This document shows, one piece after another, positions 54,218 through 64,000 of a DNA stretch of 64,000 nt (position 1 is the first letter of the stretch; each line of letters opens with the position of its first letter). Source of the stretch: Aralia elata (lineage: Eukaryota; Streptophyta; Magnoliopsida; Apiales; Araliaceae); NCBI GenBank assembly GCA_034770075.1, contig JAVJAP010000022.1:1-64000 (forward strand), written 5' to 3'. The position numbers and the translations under genes are program-made. Under the pieces are notes generated by a model, which was not told where the DNA came from, made no database searches, and saw only the letters and a program-made list of their open reading frames with translations.

Positions 54218-54610
54218 ATAAGCCAGCTCCCTATACTGATCCTCCCTGATCTGGTGGGTCTGGTTTTGCTCCTCCAGATGAGCTACCCGGTCCTCCAGCT
54301 CCTCGTTCCTACTGGTCAGTCCCTCTATGATATCATCTGCAGTAGAGCCCATACCATCAACATAAGCAGGTGGCTCATCACTGTCAGTCTCTGGGTCCTC
54401 CTCACTATCATCTGGGTCCTGACTGCCGGACCTCATTACCCTACCTATAACAGGCTTTGGTAGATCCCCCTGATAGTCCTCCTCTAGTTCGGGCTCATCC
54501 CGTGGTACTCCTGGGGCAACAGGTGCATAGCCCGCTAACTGCTCGGTAACCACAGGTATATCTGTGAATACCTCCTCCTGGACTCCACTGGTCCCTCCTA
54601 TGTCAGCCAT
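54218..54610 (-). CDS. Element C extra ORF upstream of gag, N-terminal part
   Basis: Starts at ATG 54610 (MADIGGTSGVQEE), 131 codons to the D insertion. Acidic and Pro-rich (EPELEEDYQGDLP, SGSQDPDDSEEDPETDSDEP), then a coiled-coil-like stretch (SRNEELEDRVAHLEEQNQTH). With the part at 48747-48316 it makes a frame of 274 codons, uninterrupted apart from D. An upstream in-frame ATG at 54763 is possible, but the AT-rich segment it adds looks like leader. Confidence 0.65.
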
Positions 54611-54839
54611 CCTACAAACACAGACAGAGACAATAATGTCAGTATCATAATAAAATATATTCATTGATAAAATGAAAAGATATTTTATCATGTACAACTC
54701 GGCTTCGCAGATTTCCACAATCCACCCCCAGACAAGACCATTATCTGAATCTCCTTGATTCATCTCCTAGCGTACTCAATACGAGTTTAAATCTAAGGTC
54801 ATAACCTAGGTTTAGCGTTCCTAAAGTTTATAACCTAAA
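54611..54839 (-). other. Element C 5' leader
   Basis: Between primer site and the extra ORF, about 230 bp. No further gene. Confidence 0.6.
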
Positions 54840-54851
54840 GCTCTGATACCA
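54840..54851 (-). other. Primer-binding site, initiator tRNA-Met (C)
   Basis: Minus strand TGGTATCAGAGC, perfect iMet site, 3 bp after the LTR end. Confidence 0.92.
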
Positions 54852-54854
54852 ACC

Positions 54855-57800
54855 TGTGATGCCCCCAAATTCGGGTCTTCAACTACCTGGATCCGGTCAT
54901 CACGATCCAATTTAACATTCACCTCCAACAACACATATTGACTAAAATGCGGAATATAACAAACATATGTTGTTCATCAAAAAAGTGTTACTAGTCCCAA
55001 GATACAATAACCTTAAATACTTAACACAGATCCATACCCCAAATAATTGTCAAGGTTTAAATTACATTGATAATAATTAACTACACATAAGATAAAATTA
55101 GCCATGTGAAGCCTATCACTTCATCTTCTCTTTACCCTTGCTTTTTCCTGATGTCTCGGGTTTAGCTGCAATGAAAGTCATGATATAGCAAGGGTGAACA
55201 ACGAGTTTGCTCAGCGAGTTTAAAGTACAACAATAAGGATATATCATGATGAAAGGACTATAGAAAGAGATTTCAACAATATAATTATCAGAAGTAAGAA
55301 CAATAATTGCTTCTCGAACAATTGATAGTCAAGTAGACTTTGAATAATAACATCCAAAAGAGTCAATAGCTAATTGACCCTCTGGTTACTGGCTACAGAA
55401 TAAGTACTTGAGGGGATCAGCCTCACGTACGCTATGTATATGCATAACATTTAACTCTGCTGTTTGTACCTTATATACGGTACCTGGGGTATTCCCCTAT
55501 AATAAAAGGGGTGTTCATTTAGTCTAAGAATTCTTACCATCGATTGGTTCGGATAGCTCTTATAAATTCTCACATACTTGCCTGACCGAACAAGGGTCCA
55601 GACTTAATCATGAATAGTTCGTGAATTTCGGAACTTTAATAAATGTACAAATTCAAATGCCTTGAATGCGAGTGTCAATAATATTGATGTGGAATAACTG
55701 TAAATTAATTAAACCACTTAAGCATTCTTGGAATAAAATTTCAAGCTTCAATACAAAAGTAGCCTGCTCGAATGAAAAGAAACTTGCAACAATTAGAGTT
55801 TTGATATAAAGAACTTGCTCAAGGTAAAAGTTGAGTAAAATGAACTTGCCTGTTTGCTCAGCTACAACTACTCTTAGCTTTAATTAACTTGATTGGGAAG
55901 ACCTACCATTAATAAAGTCGGCCTATCCATTAGTACTGAGTACAGTTATAAGATATGCTTACTAAGGCAATCGACTAACACATAAGTAAACCACACCAAC
56001 ATGATGCTATTGCTGACCTTATTAAAATACCCTTGAACTTAAGTTCATGATTTATTAACGCTAAGTGTTATGCACATAATGAACCCGTGAACAATTTATC
56101 ATTTGTTCGATATATAAGTTTAATTAACTTAAACCCATTTAATTATCATCTAATATTACTTAAATAGTAATTAAGTAAGTATCTTGAGTTATTATTTAAT
56201 TATAAATAATAACTAGTTATGGTTACTTACTATTTAATTATCTATTAAATAATAAGTAATTAAATTATAAATCTTTGATCAGTATTTAACACGAAGTAAT
56301 GCTTAATTTATTCTTACACTTAAGATGCCTTTAATTATTAAGAAAATAATAATTAAATTAGTCATTACCTGTATTTATAAGTAATTAAGTAAACTTTATT
56401 CTTAGCTATAAAAAAAACAAATTTGTTATTCGTAAAATATTTTAAAGGTTATTAGGTAATTAAATCACCCGATAATATTATTAAATTCTTTTAATAATAT
56501 TTTAAGTGCTAATTATTATTGAATCAAATATTTATTATCTTTATTTATTATCTAGTGATAAATAATAAATAATTACTTTATTAACTTTATTAGTATTTAA
56601 TATTAATTAAATAATGATTAAATATTTATTATCTTTATTTATTATTGTTAAATAAATAATTATTATAGTAATTATATTCATACTTAATTATTATCTAATG
56701 TTAATTAAATAATAATTAAATATTTATTATCTTATTTATTATTTAATGTTAAATAATAAATAATTATTATATTAATTATATTCATACTTAATTATTATTT
56801 AATATTAATTAAACAATAATTAAATATTTATTATCTTTATTTATTATTGTTAAATAAATAATTATTGTATTAATTATATTCATACTTAATTATTATCTAA
56901 TGTTAATTAAACAATAATTAAATATTTATTATCTTTATTTATTATTTAATGTTAAATAATAAATAATTATTATATTAATTATATTCATACTTAATTATTA
57001 TTTAATATTAATTAAACAATAATTAAATATTTATTATCTTTAATTATTATTGTTAAATAAATAATTATTATCTTAATTATATTCACATTATTATTTAATA
57101 ACAATTAAACAATAATTATTATCTTTATTTATTATTTAATAATAAATAATCATTTTATTGGTGCATTATTAATTCAAGTAATGACCAATAATTAAGCCAA
57201 TAGTATTACCCCTTTTCTGTAGGTATTTCAATTATTTAGCTGTCTTAACAAACGTTCAATATTGAATTGACTGGTTCTTAATCATCATTGAAGATTATGA
57301 TAATAACTTAATATTACCCATCATGATTTAGCAACTAGGAGAGCAACTGCAGTCCAGCACCTTCAGCACCGAAGTGCCCAAGGCGCGGCTGTCGCTCGCG
57401 CTGCACACGGACATGATGCCCACGAGCTTAGGCGCCAACCCACATTCTGTTTCAACACTAGTTGTATCACAGCCATACCCCAGCACACAGTATAATTAAA
57501 TTGTAGAAATCTTACACAAGCAAAACAGGCTAATAAATCAATACCATAGAGAAATTTAATAAATTAGTTCTTATGGACATTACATCGAACACCTTGTGAG
57601 CACACTAAGGATCGACGCTGGTCTAATCACCATACACAATAATACTGTCCGAACCTTAAGGTCCTTCCTTAAACAGAGTTTTCATCAATGAAGCAACACA
57701 CCCCCAAAATATCAAAGATGGAAAATGAAAACAAAACGAAACCCAAAAGGAAAGCTGTCATAGCTGCTTGGTTTAACAATAAAGCCATTGATATACCTTA

Positions 57801-58909
57801 GGGTTGGGGTGACCACGACCAAGCTTCTAGCGGATGTCCTTCGCCTCCTCCTGAAATAGATGGTGAAACCGACCGGCATCCAGCGGCTAGCTTCCCCTCC
57901 GACCTGCTTTCCCCTCCCAGCCCTCACGCTCGCACACTATATCAGAATTAAGGAGCCCAACAATTAGCTAGAGGAGTTTGGGTTCCTATTTATATAGCGA
58001 TGTTTGCCCAATTTGCTGGATAATACCCCAATTGATTGAAACAATACCCAATAGTTAGAGGGGAGTAGGTGGTCGGCAGTCCCTCGCGCTCGGTAGGTGA
58101 GGTGGCCTATGGCCGCTTGCTGATGACCTTCACAGCCCTCTATGCCGCCCAATCGCGCTCAACCTCTTGGTCCGAGTGGTTATCGCTCGATCGCCCACAC
58201 CCTTATACGTTCCACCTGCCTCGAACTTTGGTAGCCACCGGTCATTGAGCTCTTCCCCCAGTCTTAGCCGTCGGTCCCTTCACCTGTCACGCCCAATCCC
58301 TCAGCCTTCACCCGTCCATCCGATTGATTAAGGGTTTGAGTTCTTTGCTCAGTTATCCCCAATTGACCCACTGATTTCCCCAATTCAATTAGGAATAAAA
58401 CCAGCCCGACCGGAAAGAATTAGGCTCATCCAAAATGGAGTTGGGTCGGATAAATAGGAAGGTGGCCCAATTAGGAAATGGAATTGAATTTGGGTTCAAC
58501 CCAAATTGATATTGGGTAAGCTGGAATAAAATAGAAAGTCCCAAATAAAATTTAATAACATTATGTTTCTAATGTTTAAATTAAATACTAATTCAGTTAA
58601 TTAGTAAAAAACAAAATATTTGTTTTGACAATAATTTCTCGTTCGAATTATTTAAATCCGACAATAGTAAAAGGAAATTATTTATTAATTTTTCCCAATC
58701 TTCTTGCAAATCAATTCTTAGGGTTAACTCATTAATTTATTCGAACTATCAGTGAGCCCCTTTAATGCAAAGAAAATTTATTGGACCATATAGTTATATA
58801 ATTAAATAATACCTATATAGATCCAATTAAGCCCGAAAAATTATATAAAAAATGAATTTCACATATCAAAATAAATTGATACAAGGTTCAGAATTTCCTG
58901 GACATTACA
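54855..58909 (-). repeat. Element C 5' LTR
   Basis: 4055 bp, partner of 39260-43316. TATA box on the minus strand at 57996-57986. A/T-rich tandem block near 56530-57160. Confidence 0.92.
57986..57996 (-). promoter_or_regulatory. TATA box, C 5' LTR
   Basis: TATATAAATAG on the minus strand; would drive C toward lower coordinates. Confidence 0.6.
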
Positions 58910-60387
58910 GTTAGTTTCCTGGAGATTTGTGATACCTTCAAATATCCCAATGTGACAGATGATGCAGTGAGATTACGTCTATTTCCGTTCACACTGAGAG
59001 ATAAAGCAAAGAGCTGGTTGCACTCACTTCCGCCAGGGTCCATCACAACGTGGATGATCTAACTCAGAAATTTCTAGCGAAATTTTTCCCGCCTGCTAAG
59101 TCGGCTAAGTTGAGAAACGAGATTTCTACATTTTGGCAACAACATGGAGAGTCACTATACGAGGCTTGGGAAAGGTTCAAGGTGTTATTGAGAAAATGTC
59201 CACATCATGGGCTACCCAAGTGGCTACAAGTGCAGACATTCTACAATGGACTGAATAATGACACTCGAACATGCATTGATGCAGCTGCAGGAGGAGCACT
59301 TATGGATAAAAAGTTTGATGAAGCTTACACTTTGTTAGAGACTATGGCTGTAAATAATTATCAATGGCCGACTTCCAGATTGAATCAACAAAAGGTAGCT
59401 GGAGTTTTGGAAGTAGATACGGTCACGGCACTAACAGCTCAGATGGCAGCCATGTCTAAGCGGATTGAAGCTTTGGCAGAATCGAAAGTCCAGCAAGTAG
59501 CCTATGTGTGTGAGCTTTGTGCAGGTGCACATCCGACGGAATATTGTGCCATAAATCTGGAATCGTTACAGTTCGTGGGGAGTTATAACAGACAGCAACA
59601 GCCATACCAAAATGCATATAATTCGGGGTGGAAGAATCATCCGAGTTTCTCATGGAGCAATAACACTCAGGTTCAAAATCCAGCTCCTAGAACTCAGAAT
59701 CCCCCAGGTTTTCAGAACCAAGCTCCACAACATGCGGAAAGAAAGCCTAATTTAGAAGAATCGTTGGCAAGGTTTATCACAGCATCGGAGAAAAGAATGA
59801 ATGATCAAGATAAGTTGCTAACTCAGGTAGATTTAAACGTGAAGAGCCAAGCAGTGTCAATTAGGAACTTGGAAACTCAGTTGGGACAGTTGGCTCACGT
59901 CTTGAATACTCGACCACAAGGAGCACTTCCAAGTGATACAGAGGTCAACCCAAGAACGGAAGGAAAGGAACAATGCAAGGTTGTCACCTTAAGGAGTGGT
60001 AAAGAGCTGCCCGATGCAGTTAAAGGAAATTCTAAACCAAAAACAGTTGTGGAGAAAGAGGTTGAGGAAGCCCCGGTGAAAAGTAAGGTGAATGAATCAG
60101 AAAAGGTGAAGGATACAGGTTTGGAGGTAAAGTCAAAGGAACTCAAGCCAGATAGTGTAGGGCCTCCCGTACCATTCCCTCAAAGATTGCAGAAAGCCAA
60201 GCTAGACAAGCAATTTTCCAGATTTTTGGATGTCTTCAAGAAACTACACATTAATATACCGTTTGCAGAAGCCCTGGAACAGATGCCCAGTTATGCAAAG
60301 TTTATGAAAGATGTTTTGTCAAAGAAAAGGAAATTGGGTGAATTCGAAATGGTGGCACTTACCGAGGAGTGCAGCGCAATTTTGTAA
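58910..60387 (+). pseudogene. gag: Element E gag, remainder (capsid, zinc knuckle)
   Basis: Resumes at GTTAGTTTCCTGG. Capsid: FLEICDTFKYPNVTDDAVRL, LRLFPFTLRDKAKSWLHSLP. A one-base deletion near 59048-59052 (TGGATGAT where GGGATGAT is expected) shifts the frame. From 59050 it is open to TAA at 60385: DDLTQKFLAKFFPPAKSAKL, FYNGLNNDTRTCIDAAAGGA, the knuckle CELCAGAHPTEYC, then RNLETQLGQLAHVLNTRPQ and VVTLRSGKEL. The TAA stands where Athila proteins continue into the protease (probably CAA in the ancestor), in the same frame as pol. Confidence 0.88.
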
Positions 60388-63300
60388 AATAAGTTGCCAC
60401 CTAAACTAAAGGATCCAGGAAGCTTCACTATCCCTTGTGTAATTGGTAACCAGTTCTCGGGAATGGCATTGTGTGACTTAGGAGCTAGTATCAATTTAAT
60501 GCCGTTATCAGTTTACACTCAGCTTGGGCTAAAGGCACCAAAATCGACAAACATTAGCTTGCAGTTGGCAGACAGATCAGTGACATATCCGAGGGGTATT
60601 GTGGAAGATATTTTGGTTAAAGTCGATAAATTCATCTTCCTAGCTGATTTCATCGTTTTGGATTACGAAGAGGATAAGGAAATTCCCATCATTTTAGGTC
60701 GTCCATTCTTAGCAACAGGGAGAACGTTGATAGATGTGCAGAAAGGTGAATTGACAATGAGAGTTCAAGACCAGGAAGTCACCTTTAATGTGTTTAAATC
60801 GATGAAATTCCCTAAGGAGGGCGAGGAATGCTTACGGATAGACCTGCTTGATGAAATCGTGAATGAGCAAACCATGGCAATCATTGTTGAAGATCCATTA
60901 GAAGTTGTTCTGGTTGGGATAGATACTTTTGATGATCCAGATGAGTGGGATTATGTCAAGGTTCTAAACTCATTACCTATTCCTCAGAAATATAGCAGGC
61001 AATTTGATGTACTTGACCGGCCGAACGAAGGAGAAAAGAGGTCCAAACCGTCAGTGGAAGAGCCACCTGTGCTTGAACTAAAACCCCTTCCATCTCATTT
61101 ACGGTATGCTTACTTGGGAGACTCGGACACACTACCAGTAATAGTTTCTGCACATTTGAATGAATCTCAAGAAGAAAAACTATTAAGGGTTTTGCGTGAG
61201 CATAAAACAGCAATTGGGTGGACAATAGCAGACATCAAGGGAATCAGTCCGTCGTTTTGCATGCATAAAATTCTGCTTGAAGAAGGAGCAAAACCGGTCA
61301 TTGAGCAACAAAGAAGGTTGAATCCAATTATGAAAGAAGTAGTGAAGAAGGAAATTATTAAGTGGTTAGACGCCGGTATTATCTATCCAATTTCAGATAG
61401 TGCTTGGGTAAGTCCCGTACAATGTGTGCCTAAAAAGGGAGGAATGACAGTGATTGAGAACGAAAACAATGAACTCATTCCTACAAGAATAGTTACAGGT
61501 TGGAGAGTGTGTATGGATTACCGCAAGTTGAACAAAGCTACGCGTAAGGATCACTTTCCTTTGCCATTTATTGATCAGATGTTGGATAGGTTGTCCGGTC
61601 ATCAGTTCTATTGCCTTTTCGATGGATACTCAGGATATAACCAGATAGTGATAGCTCCGGAAGATCAAGAGAAAACAACTTTTACATGTCCTTATGGAAC
61701 GTTTGCATTTCGGAGAATGTCTTTCGGGTTATGTAATGCACCGGCTACATTCCAGCGATGCATGATGGCTATCTTCTCGGATATGGTTGAACAAAATTTG
61801 GAGGTATTCATGGATGACTTCTCTGTATTCGGTGATAGTTTTGACTTGTGTCTTAATAATCTCATCTTAGTACTGCAGCGTTGTGTGGAGACGAATTTGG
61901 TGCTTAATTGGGAAAAGTGCCACTTTATGGTGCAAGAAGGGATTATTTTGGGGCACAAAGTATCCGACGCAGGTTTAGAGGTGGATAGGGCAAAAATCGA
62001 AACCATTGAAAAGCTACCTCCACCGACATCTATAAAAGGCATTGGAAGTTTTCTCGGACATGCAGGATTCTACCGTCGATTCATCAAGGATTTCTCAAAA
62101 TTTTCAAAACCATTGTGTTCACTCCTTGAGAAAGATGTTCCCTTTAAGATGGATCAAGCTTGCATCGAAGCCTTTGAAGTGCTGAAAAAGAAGTTAGTCA
62201 CAGCCCCGATCATAGTTGCTCCCGATTGGACTTTGCCTTTTGAGTTGATGTGTGACGCAAGTGATTATGCAGTGGGAGCTGTGTTGGGTCAGCGAAGGGA
62301 CAAGGTTTTTCACACCATCTACTACTAAAGTAAGACACTCACAGAAGCTCAATTAAATTATACTACTACAGAGAAAGAGTTGCTTGCAGTAGTATTTGCC
62401 TTTAACAAGTTTCGAGCATATCTAATTGGAACCAAGGTGATTGTCTACACTGATCATGCAGCTATCAAATACTTGATTGCAAAGAAGGATGCCAAACCTA
62501 GGTTGATTTGATGGGTCCTCTTGTTGCAAGAATTTGACTTAGAGATTCGAGATAGGAAAGGTACGGAGAATCAAGTGGCTGATCATTTTTCAAGGTTAGA
62601 AAATACTGACACGCAGAAAAAGAATGATGTGGTAATCAATGAGTCGTTTCCAGATGAACAATTGTTTGGTATCAACACCGAAGTCCCTTGGTATGCTGAT
62701 TATGTGAATTTCCTAGTCAGTAATGTTCTTCCGCAAGATTTCACTTTTCAGCAAAGAAAGAAATTTCTCCATGATGTCAAACAGTACCTTTGGGATGAGC
62801 CATTCCTATTCAAAACTTGCGCTAATCAAATGATTCGACGTTGTGTGCCATAGGAAGAAATGGAGAGTATATTGACTCATTGTCATTCGTCAGATTATGG
62901 AGGCCATTACGGAGGAGAAAGAACTGCAGCAAAGGTGTTACAGTCGGGATTTTTCTGGCCTTTGTTGTTCAAGGACGCCCATCTCTTTGTGCTTAAGTGT
63001 GATAGATGTCAACGGGTTGGAAATATCTCGAAGCGGCACGAAATGCCTCTCAACACCATCCTTGAGGTTGAACTATTTGATGTTTGGGGAATTGACTTTA
63101 TGGGGCCGTTTCCGTCATCATTCAATAATCAATACATACTTTTGGCAGTGGATTACGTGTCAAAATGGGTCGAAGCACTTGCATTACCCACCAATGATGC
63201 CAAAGTGGTTCAACGGTTCCTGCACAAGAATATCTTTACTAGATTCGGTACACCAAGAGCCATAATCAGTGACGAAGGTACTCATTTTTGTAACAAGCAG

Positions 63301-63987
63301 TTCACTAAGTTGTTAGCTAAGTACGGAGTCAAACACCGGATTGCTACGGCTTATCATCCCCAAACAAATGGCCAAGTAGAGGTATCGAATCGGGAAATTA
63401 AGCAAATTCTAGAGAAAGTGGTAAACCCGACTCGTAAGGACTGGGCAATGATACTAGACGATGTTGTATGGGCATATCGCACCAATTATAAGAATCCCAT
63501 TGGAATGTCACCGTATCGTATGGTTTTTGGGAAAGCATGTCATTTACCGATCGAACTTAAGCATAAGGCCTATTGGGCAATTCAAAAGTTAAACCTTGAT
63601 CTTCAAGCCGCTGGTGAGAAAAGGTTGCTCCAATTGAACGAGATGGAGGAATTTTGCCATCATGCTTATGAGAATGCCAATCTGTACAAAGAAAAAGTCA
63701 AAAGGTGGCATGACAAACGGATTGTGGATCGGAAGTTTGAACCGGGACAAGCTGTGCTATTGTTCAATTCCAGACTGCGGTTATTTCCTGGAAAACTGAA
63801 GTCTAGATGGTCAGGCCCTTTCATTATCACTGCTGTAAGTTCTCACGGGGCACTTGAAGTCGAAGAACCGGATTCAAAGCGCACATTCAAAGTCAACGGT
63901 CAGCGACTCAAACATTATTGGGGAGGCGATGTGGATCGACAAGTATCAGTTATTCACCTTTCTACTCCCGATCAAGCTGACGCCTAA
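60388..63987 (+). pseudogene. pol: Element E pol: protease, RT, RNase H, integrase (Athila)
   Basis: Same frame as gag, interrupted only by TAA 62326, TGA 62509 and TAG 62851. Protease: LCDLGASINLMPLSVY, IILGRPFLATGRTLIDV. RT: VCMDYRKLNKATRKDHFPLP, FDGYSGYNQIVIAPEDQEKT, FGLCNAPATFQRCM and the catalytic FMDDFSVFG. RNase H: CDASDYAVGAVLGQR, TEKELLAVVFAFNKF, YTDHAAIKYLI. Integrase: zinc region HCHSSDYGGHYGGER and CDRCQRVG; core D-D-E with WGIDFMGPFP, ISDEGTHF and YHPQTNGQVEVSNREIK. The stop of this frame is at 63985-63987. The 3' UTR and 3' LTR lie beyond the window. A recently inactivated copy. Confidence 0.93.
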
Positions 63988-64000
63988 TACTGTAGAGAAA

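Larger units (their letters stand above)
39260..58909 (-). mobile_element. Element C: Tekay/Del-like chromovirus with 4-kb LTRs
   Basis: Minus-strand element of 19.65 kb including nested D (14.2 kb without it). LTRs 39260-43316 (3') and 54855-58909 (5'), GTTAG duplicated at 39255-39259 and 58910-58914. PBS at 54851-54840, PPT at 43331-43317. Coding order on the minus strand: an extra ORF, gag, then pol with C-terminal chromodomain. Long LTRs plus chromodomain suggest the Tekay (Del) lineage. The two LTRs differ by about 2 percent over the first 700 bp by eye. Confidence 0.92.

Overview
The window looks like constitutive (pericentromeric, possibly centromeric) heterochromatin of a flowering plant. 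I found no host protein-coding gene, rRNA or tRNA gene. It is made of a 160-bp tandem satellite in three blocks and at least nine retroelements nested inside one another. The plant assignment rests on Athila-type Ty3/gypsy elements with a tRNA-Asp primer site, a chromodomain (Tekay/Del-type) chromovirus with 4-kb LTRs, plant-type L1 LINE domains and a tRNA-derived SINE. The species cannot be named from this sequence.

Layout. Satellite block 1 covers 1-6445. It abuts a 5'-truncated, very degenerate chromovirus-like gypsy element (G, 6446-12704). Next is an LTR-like piece of unknown family (X, 12705-14402), then satellite block 2 (14403-17624). A minus-strand solo LTR (F, 17625-35390, flanked by ATGTG) splits blocks 2 and 3 and is itself broken by insertions: a 2.2-kb RT-less LINE-like retroposon (18826-21030) and a minus-strand SINE. 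The SINE holds element A (21361-34298), a relative of G. A carries a 5'-truncated LINE (24893-27058) and element B (27094-32752, flanked by GTTCG), another member of A's family. Satellite block 3 (35391-37551) is cut by an Athila element (E, from 37552 past the window end). Inside E's gag sits the Tekay-like element C on the minus strand (39260-58909, flanked by GTTAG). Inside C sits a very young non-autonomous Athila-like element (D, 48753-54217, flanked by ATAAG).

Order of events, from nesting and target-site duplications: satellite, then F, then the SINE and the RT-less LINE-like element, then A, then B and the 5'-truncated LINE; separately satellite, then E, then C, then D. D's LTRs show only three differences by eye. 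The LTR pairs of B and C differ by roughly 2-3 percent.

How the parts relate. G once encoded gag, protease, RT, RNase H and integrase. A and B keep the same leader and LTR architecture but carry only gag remnants plus long open frames in which the polymerase motifs have decayed, so they look non-autonomous. D lacks capsid, RT and integrase and presumably borrowed them from an autonomous Athila. The most unusual signal is a cluster of short GC-rich near-palindromes, spaced about 30-50 bp, just upstream of the TATA box in five otherwise different LTR families (G, A/B, F, E, D). The palindrome sequence differs between families while its symmetry and position are kept. The A/B and E motifs are reverse complements of each other.
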